This document shows positions 6,240 through 8,653 of a stretch of 8,653 nt of DNA, piece after piece (within the stretch, counting starts at the first letter, position 1; every line of letters starts with the position of its first letter). The DNA is taken from assembly GCA_030428585.1 (NCBI GenBank), contig JAUIDL010000027.1, positions 1 through 8,653 on the forward strand. The letters run 5' to 3'. The DNA comes from a bacterium (GTDB taxonomy: Bacteria; Patescibacteriota; Saccharimonadia; Saccharimonadales; Saccharimonadaceae). Under the pieces are notes generated by a model. That model made no database searches. It was given only the letters and a program-made list of their open reading frames with translations, and had not been told where the DNA came from. Made by a program: the position numbers and the translations under genes.

Positions 6240-6791
6240 TTATTCAGCGGCTGGTTTGTTTTTCTCAGATTTCGCGACAGGCTTGCCAGCGTGGCCAAAT
6301 TGGCCGTGCATTTCGAACAAAAAGTACCCGATGACCGCAGCGACCAACGTACCAAACAGCAGGTAGAATATGAACGTAAAGGCATTAAGCGTCATAATCG
6401 CGCTGACAATCACATTAAGGATATAGACGAGCCAGACAGCGAATAGCAACACCCAGCCCCGTTTTTCACGGTTCTGCAGCGGTTTAATAGCGAACGCGGT
6501 CAACAAGAGACTCACTACCGTAAAGACCATGCCGACAATCGTAATCGCCGCGGCATACGCCACCGCACCAGTGCCGTAGATAAAGTATTGGCTCGCAGGA
6601 GTGCCCAGCACCGCAAAACGGCCCATGACTTCAAAGAAATTAAACAAAATCGAGATGGCGCTAATAATCACGCCAATTAAGACAATCCACCAAATGTTCG
6701 CACCGAGCCATTTTTGCGCGTTCGCAGGCAGGTGAGGAATATCCTTTACGTATCGAAGGAGTCGTGTCTCCAATTGGTGTAACCATTTCAT
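6240..6791 (-). CDS. Four-helix integral membrane protein, function unknown
   Basis: 183 residues. A short amphipathic N-terminus is followed by four hydrophobic segments, at about residues 33-52 (WWIVLIGVIISAISIL), 70-103 (long, Ala/Ile/Val-rich), 111-132 (GWVLLFAVWLVYILNVIVS) and 136-160, then a basic, Lys/Ala-rich cytoplasmic tail (GKPVAKSEKNKPAAE). I recognise no enzymatic motif. The overall look (N-terminal LETRL plus WWIVL) resembles small conserved membrane proteins of Saccharibacteria, from memory and unverified. The ATG at 6789-6791 is chosen because GGGAG (6801-6805) stands 9 nt upstream; the adjacent in-frame TTG is less likely. It has its own promoter 64 nt after the next gene's stop, and no terminator is seen before the tRNA promoter downstream. 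Confidence 0.85.
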   Translation of the reverse strand: MKWLHQLETRLLRYVKDIPHLPANAQKWLGANIWWIVLIGVIISAISILFNFFEVMGRFAVLGTPASQYFIYGTGAVAYAAAITIVGMVFTVVSLLLTAFAIKPLQNREKRGWVLLFAVWLVYILNVIVSAIMTLNAFTFIFYLLFGTLVAAVIGYFLFEMHGQFGHAGKPVAKSEKNKPAAE

Positions 6792-6821
6792 CAATTAAAA
6801 CTCCCTGTTTATACTACCCCC

Positions 6822-6850
6822 ATCATACCGCCCACTAGCGATTTCGACAA
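6822..6850 (-). promoter_or_regulatory. Predicted promoter of the 6240-6791 membrane protein gene
   Basis: On the minus strand TTGTCG (6845-6850), a 17-bp spacer and TATGAT (6822-6827). This gives a leader of about 25 nt that contains the GGGAG ribosome binding site, in contrast to the leaderless pattern of the next gene upstream. Confidence 0.5.
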
Positions 6851-6855
6851 TAGCT

Positions 6856-7338
6856 TTACTTTTTATGCTTTTTTGCGCTAGGCCACATACCCCACGCTGA
6901 CCAAATAGCCAGCATCAAGATAGCCACACTGACGAGCACCGCCCACCAGCCAGGAATCGTGTCGATCAGCGTCCCAACAAAGCCAACAGTCTGCACAGGC
7001 GCGCCACTAAGGACTATCCAGCTGGCGATAAACAGCCACGCTACGCCGACAAACAGCCCACACAGCAAGCTAAACCAGCGAAACGCCGGACTGAGGCTCA
7101 TACGCAGCAAGAATGGCACCGCAAAGACTTCCGCCGCCACAACCGTCGCTGCCAAGCCATAACCAGTTGCTAATCCACCTGGCAAACCGAGACTACCAAA
7201 CAATACCAAAACCTCTTCAAACGTAAATAGTTGTGTCACCGCCATAATCACCAACAGCACCGCATAAAAGATACTGATATAGGCCGATTCCTTTGTTCGT
7301 GGCTGGGGTGCTGGCGTAACAGCAGGAAAAATACTCAT
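6856..7338 (-). CDS. Four-helix integral membrane protein with DoxX/MauE-like topology, function unknown
   Basis: 160 residues from the ATG at 7336-7338 (MSIFPAVTPAPQP). A Pro-rich N-terminus precedes four hydrophobic segments: YISIFYAVLLVIMAV, GYGLAATVVAAEVFAVPFLL, a WFSLLCGLFVGVAWLFI segment, and WWAVLVSVAILMLAIW. A short basic tail (SAKKHKK) follows. A helix-2 segment with E between small residues (AAEVFAVPFLLRM) recalls the DoxX/MauE group, but this is only topology and I assign no function. The frame is open to 7437, but a good promoter ends 6 nt before the ATG at 7338, so the longer start is rejected. No ribosome binding site is present, so the mRNA is predicted leaderless. Together with the next gene it may form a pair of membrane proteins with separate promoters. 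Confidence 0.83.
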   Translation of the reverse strand: MSIFPAVTPAPQPRTKESAYISIFYAVLLVIMAVTQLFTFEEVLVLFGSLGLPGGLATGYGLAATVVAAEVFAVPFLLRMSLSPAFRWFSLLCGLFVGVAWLFIASWIVLSGAPVQTVGFVGTLIDTIPGWWAVLVSVAILMLAIWSAWGMWPSAKKHKK

Positions 7339-7344
7339 GCTTGC

Positions 7345-7374
7345 AGTATAGAGTGCGACGCCCTGAATTGGCAA
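7345..7374 (-). promoter_or_regulatory. Promoter of the 6856-7338 gene (predicted leaderless start)
   Basis: On the minus strand TTGCCA (7369-7374), an 18-bp spacer and TATACT (7345-7350). The hexamers match consensus at 5 of 6 positions each. The -10 is followed by GCAAGC and then the ATG, so transcription should start at or next to the A of the start codon. Confidence 0.7.
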
Positions 7375-7464
7375 ATCATTGTGATTTTTACCATTATGCT
7401 TGCGCTTTATCACGCCATCACGTAAAGTAACTATCAAGCGAAGTTACAAAAACAAACATACCGC

Positions 7465-7513
7465 AAAAAAATATATGTTGTGACCATCGCTCTACGATAT
7501 ATCCACCACAACA
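7465..7513 (-). terminator. Possible second terminator downstream of trmD
   Basis: On the minus strand an outer stem (7476-7482 with 7507-7513, GTTGTG/CACAAC core) encloses a small ATCG/CGAT hairpin with a 5-nt loop. It is followed by ATATA and seven T (7465-7471). The internal loop makes it less regular than a classical terminator. Confidence 0.35.
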
Positions 7514-7519
7514 ACGAAT

Positions 7520-7545
7520 ACTCGCCTCCTCTAGGGGCGAGTTTT
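7520..7545. terminator. Hairpin terminator downstream of trmD
   Basis: A 7-bp stem ACTCGCC/GGCGAGT (7520-7526 with 7536-7542) stands 17 nt past the trmD stop. A T-run follows it on the plus strand (7542-7545), but on the minus strand the tail is only TATTCGTT. It can therefore serve trmD, though it looks stronger in the opposite direction, where no gene is seen. Confidence 0.5.
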
Positions 7546-7559
7546 CCGTTCTAACATAT

Positions 7560-8213
7560 TTATTCAGCTTTTTTCGATTGTTCAGCCCGCCACTTGGCAA
7601 TTTCGCCGTGATGTCCGCTCAGCAGTACGTCTGGGACACTCATCCCGCGAAACTCGGCTGGCTTGGTGTATTGTGGGAATTCGAGCGTTTCACCGTCTGA
7701 AAAGCTCTCGATAGCCGCGCTGGTTTCGCCACCTAACACTCCTGGCAACAGTCGCACGATACTATCAATCACCGTCATGGCTGGCAATTCACCGCCAGTC
7801 AACACGTAATCACCGACGCTGACTTGTTGATCAACCAGCGACACAATTCGCTCATCATAGCCTTCATAGCGGCCACAGATAAAGATTAGGCCGTGTTCGT
7901 TCTCGGACCAGTCTTGGGCGAGGGATTGCTTCCAGCGCTGTCCACGAGGCGTCATCAGCACGACCTGCGCACTCGGATCGACCGCTTTGGCCGCTTCGAC
8001 TGCTGCGAACAGTGGTTCAGGCTTTAGCAACATGCCGTTGCCACCACCATAGGGCGTATCGTCGACTTGCTTGCGTGGTCCAATGCCGAACTCGCGTAGG
8101 TTAATGAGCGAGAACTCGACGGCGCCTTCGTTCTGCGCCTTCCACATCATAGAGCTGTTCAATACGCCGTCGAACATTTCTGGAAATAAGGTAATGACTT
8201 GGATTTTTTTCAT
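7560..8213 (-). CDS. trmD: tRNA (guanine37-N1)-methyltransferase TrmD
   Basis: 217 residues. TrmD is a SPOUT-fold, SAM-dependent enzyme that methylates N1 of G37 next to the anticodon of tRNAs reading CNN-type codons, which prevents +1 frameshifting. Visible signatures are the N-terminal ITLFPEMF, DDTPYGGGNGM (51-61), MTPRGQ (87-92), GRYEGYDER (114-122), SVGDYVLTGGE (132-142) and PGVLGG (157-162). Together these build the trefoil-knot cofactor site. SFSDG (D173) holds the expected catalytic Asp, and VPDVLLSGHH..I..WR is conserved near the end. It stops just after that WR, so it lacks about 35 residues of the C-terminal helical part seen in E. coli TrmD (255 residues). The ATG at 8211-8213 has no ribosome binding site, but a -10 stands 7 nt upstream. 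It lies after khpA without rimM between, but with its own promoter. Confidence 0.97.
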   Translation of the reverse strand: MKKIQVITLFPEMFDGVLNSSMMWKAQNEGAVEFSLINLREFGIGPRKQVDDTPYGGGNGMLLKPEPLFAAVEAAKAVDPSAQVVLMTPRGQRWKQSLAQDWSENEHGLIFICGRYEGYDERIVSLVDQQVSVGDYVLTGGELPAMTVIDSIVRLLPGVLGGETSAAIESFSDGETLEFPQYTKPAEFRGMSVPDVLLSGHHGEIAKWRAEQSKKAE

Positions 8214-8220
8214 CTGTACT

Positions 8221-8249
8221 AGTGTAATACAGATGGGCGGGACTGAAAA
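8221..8249 (-). promoter_or_regulatory. Predicted trmD promoter (leaderless start)
   Basis: On the minus strand TTTTCA (8244-8249), a 17-bp spacer and TACACT (8221-8226), 7 nt before the trmD ATG. Both hexamers match consensus at 4 of 6 positions. The -35 is formed from the T-tract of the preceding terminator. Confidence 0.4.
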
Positions 8250-8272
8250 GACGCCCCTATTTTTGGGACGTC
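8246..8272 (-). terminator. Terminator between khpA and trmD
   Basis: An 8-bp stem with one mismatch (8250-8257 with 8265-8272, GACG-CCC type) and 7-nt loop, followed on the minus strand by TTTT (8246-8249). It lies about 92 nt past the khpA stop. Confidence 0.55.
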
Positions 8273-8364
8273 GTTTCTACACATAAGCTCTCAACAAATG
8301 TGGTGATTTGTCGCTCGCAAAGAGCTGTTTCTCGCAGTTCAAAGATGTGCTGAACTTATGGTTA

Positions 8365-8653
8365 TTATATATCAAGGTCGTCGAGTTCTGCAAGCTCGGC
8401 GCGCGTCTTTTTTGAGTAGCTCGAGCCTTTGTCCACAGGTTCATCTGATGACGTTTCCACAGGTTCTTCAGCCGTCTCTTCGACAGGCGCCTCTTGGGTC
8501 GCTGGTGCTGGATCGTCAGATGAAATCATTGGTCCTTCGTGACCATCGTTGTTCACGATTTTCAAGTTATAGCGGGCGTCGTTCTTGGTACCCAATGCCC
8601 TAAGCAATGTGCGCAGGCTTTGTGCGGTCACACCCCGCTTACCGATAACACGG
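8365..8653 (-). CDS. khpA: KH-domain RNA-binding protein KhpA with acidic C-terminal tail; 5' end outside the window
   Basis: The frame is open from the right window edge: RVIGKRGVTAQSLRTLLRAL, then YNLKIV. IGKRG is the GxxG RNA-gripping loop of a type II KH domain, and the rest matches the second half of KhpA (YlqC family), a small RNA-binding protein that works with KhpB in other bacteria. KhpA usually ends soon after the NLKIV strand, at 75-85 residues. Here about 60 further residues follow, rich in Glu, Asp, Pro and Thr (APVEETAEEPVE), ending in a KKTRAELAELDDLDI segment, probably a disordered acidic tail. A GTG at 8631 is not the start, since it would cut the KH motif. The neighbour trmD supports the call, because the usual order is rpsP-khpA-rimM-trmD. 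Confidence 0.9.
   Translation of the reverse strand, partial: RVIGKRGVTAQSLRTLLRALGTKNDARYNLKIVNNDGHEGPMISSDDPAPATQEAPVEETAEEPVETSSDEPVDKGSSYSKKTRAELAELDDLDI

Noticed and set aside
5995..6334. Open frames across the tRNA-Gln region on both strands
   Set aside because: They are translations of the tRNA gene and its flanks, with no ribosome binding site or protein-like composition.
7339..7437. N-terminal extension of the 7338 membrane protein by 33 codons
   Set aside because: The extension would include a near-consensus promoter (TTGCCA-18-TATACT) as coding sequence, and its residues do not look like part of a membrane protein.
1..8653. CRISPR array, rRNA or intact insertion sequence
   Set aside because: No regularly spaced repeats, no rRNA-like sequence and no transposase with inverted ends were seen.

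Overview
The window looks like chromosomal DNA of a small-genome bacterium of the Patescibacteria/CPR, most likely Candidatus Saccharibacteria (TM7). This taxonomic call is an inference. It rests on a DEAD-box helicase with a short basic N-terminal tail containing a HPSKFIN-type motif, compact single-copy housekeeping genes (khpA, trmD), small conserved four-helix membrane proteins, and short proteins throughout. The standard genetic code fits: glycine is written with GGN codons, and the intact genes whose stops are in view end in TAA or TAG.

Layout. Positions 1-497 (+) hold the 3' part of an APH/choline-kinase-like phosphotransferase gene. It runs 36 bp tail-to-tail into a CLC-type chloride channel/antiporter gene (462-1577, -). 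Upstream of that, also on the minus strand, lie a strong terminator and a DEAD-box RNA helicase gene (1650-2882) with a well-formed extended -10 promoter. A DUF5305-type single-pass membrane protein gene (3037-3960, -) follows, and its 5' end is cut off. At about position 3961 composition drops sharply to AT-rich and the gene content changes. On the other side of that break is the C-terminal remnant of a large serine recombinase (+), starting in the middle of its zinc-ribbon domain. Next come a DUF2130 predicted nuclease/coiled-coil gene (4373-5581, -) and, divergent from it, a small WYL-like protein gene (5644-5985, +). A strong hairpin terminator and a tRNA-Gln(UUG) gene (6108-6182, -) close the block. 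The AT-rich block lies directly downstream of the tRNA 3' end, a common place for integrated elements. I read 3961 to about 6100 as a decayed genomic island whose recombinase and left-hand target gene have both been truncated.

From 6183 to the right end the composition and gene style return to those of the left flank. There are two small four-helix membrane proteins (6240-6791 and 6856-7338, -), then trmD (7560-8213, -) and the 3' part of khpA (8365-8653, -). khpA carries an unusual acidic C-terminal tail, and no rimM lies between it and trmD.

The most notable regulatory pattern is that several genes (CLC, DUF2130, the 7338 membrane protein, trmD) have a -10 hexamer ending only 6 to 9 nt before the start codon and no Shine-Dalgarno sequence, which predicts leaderless mRNAs. 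Others (helicase, the 6791 membrane protein, the WYL-like gene) have a leader with a purine-rich ribosome binding site. At CLC and trmD the T-tract of the preceding terminator overlaps the -35 element of the next promoter. The divergent promoter region of the island genes contains back-to-back -10 hexamers and a perfect 10-bp direct repeat that may be an operator.
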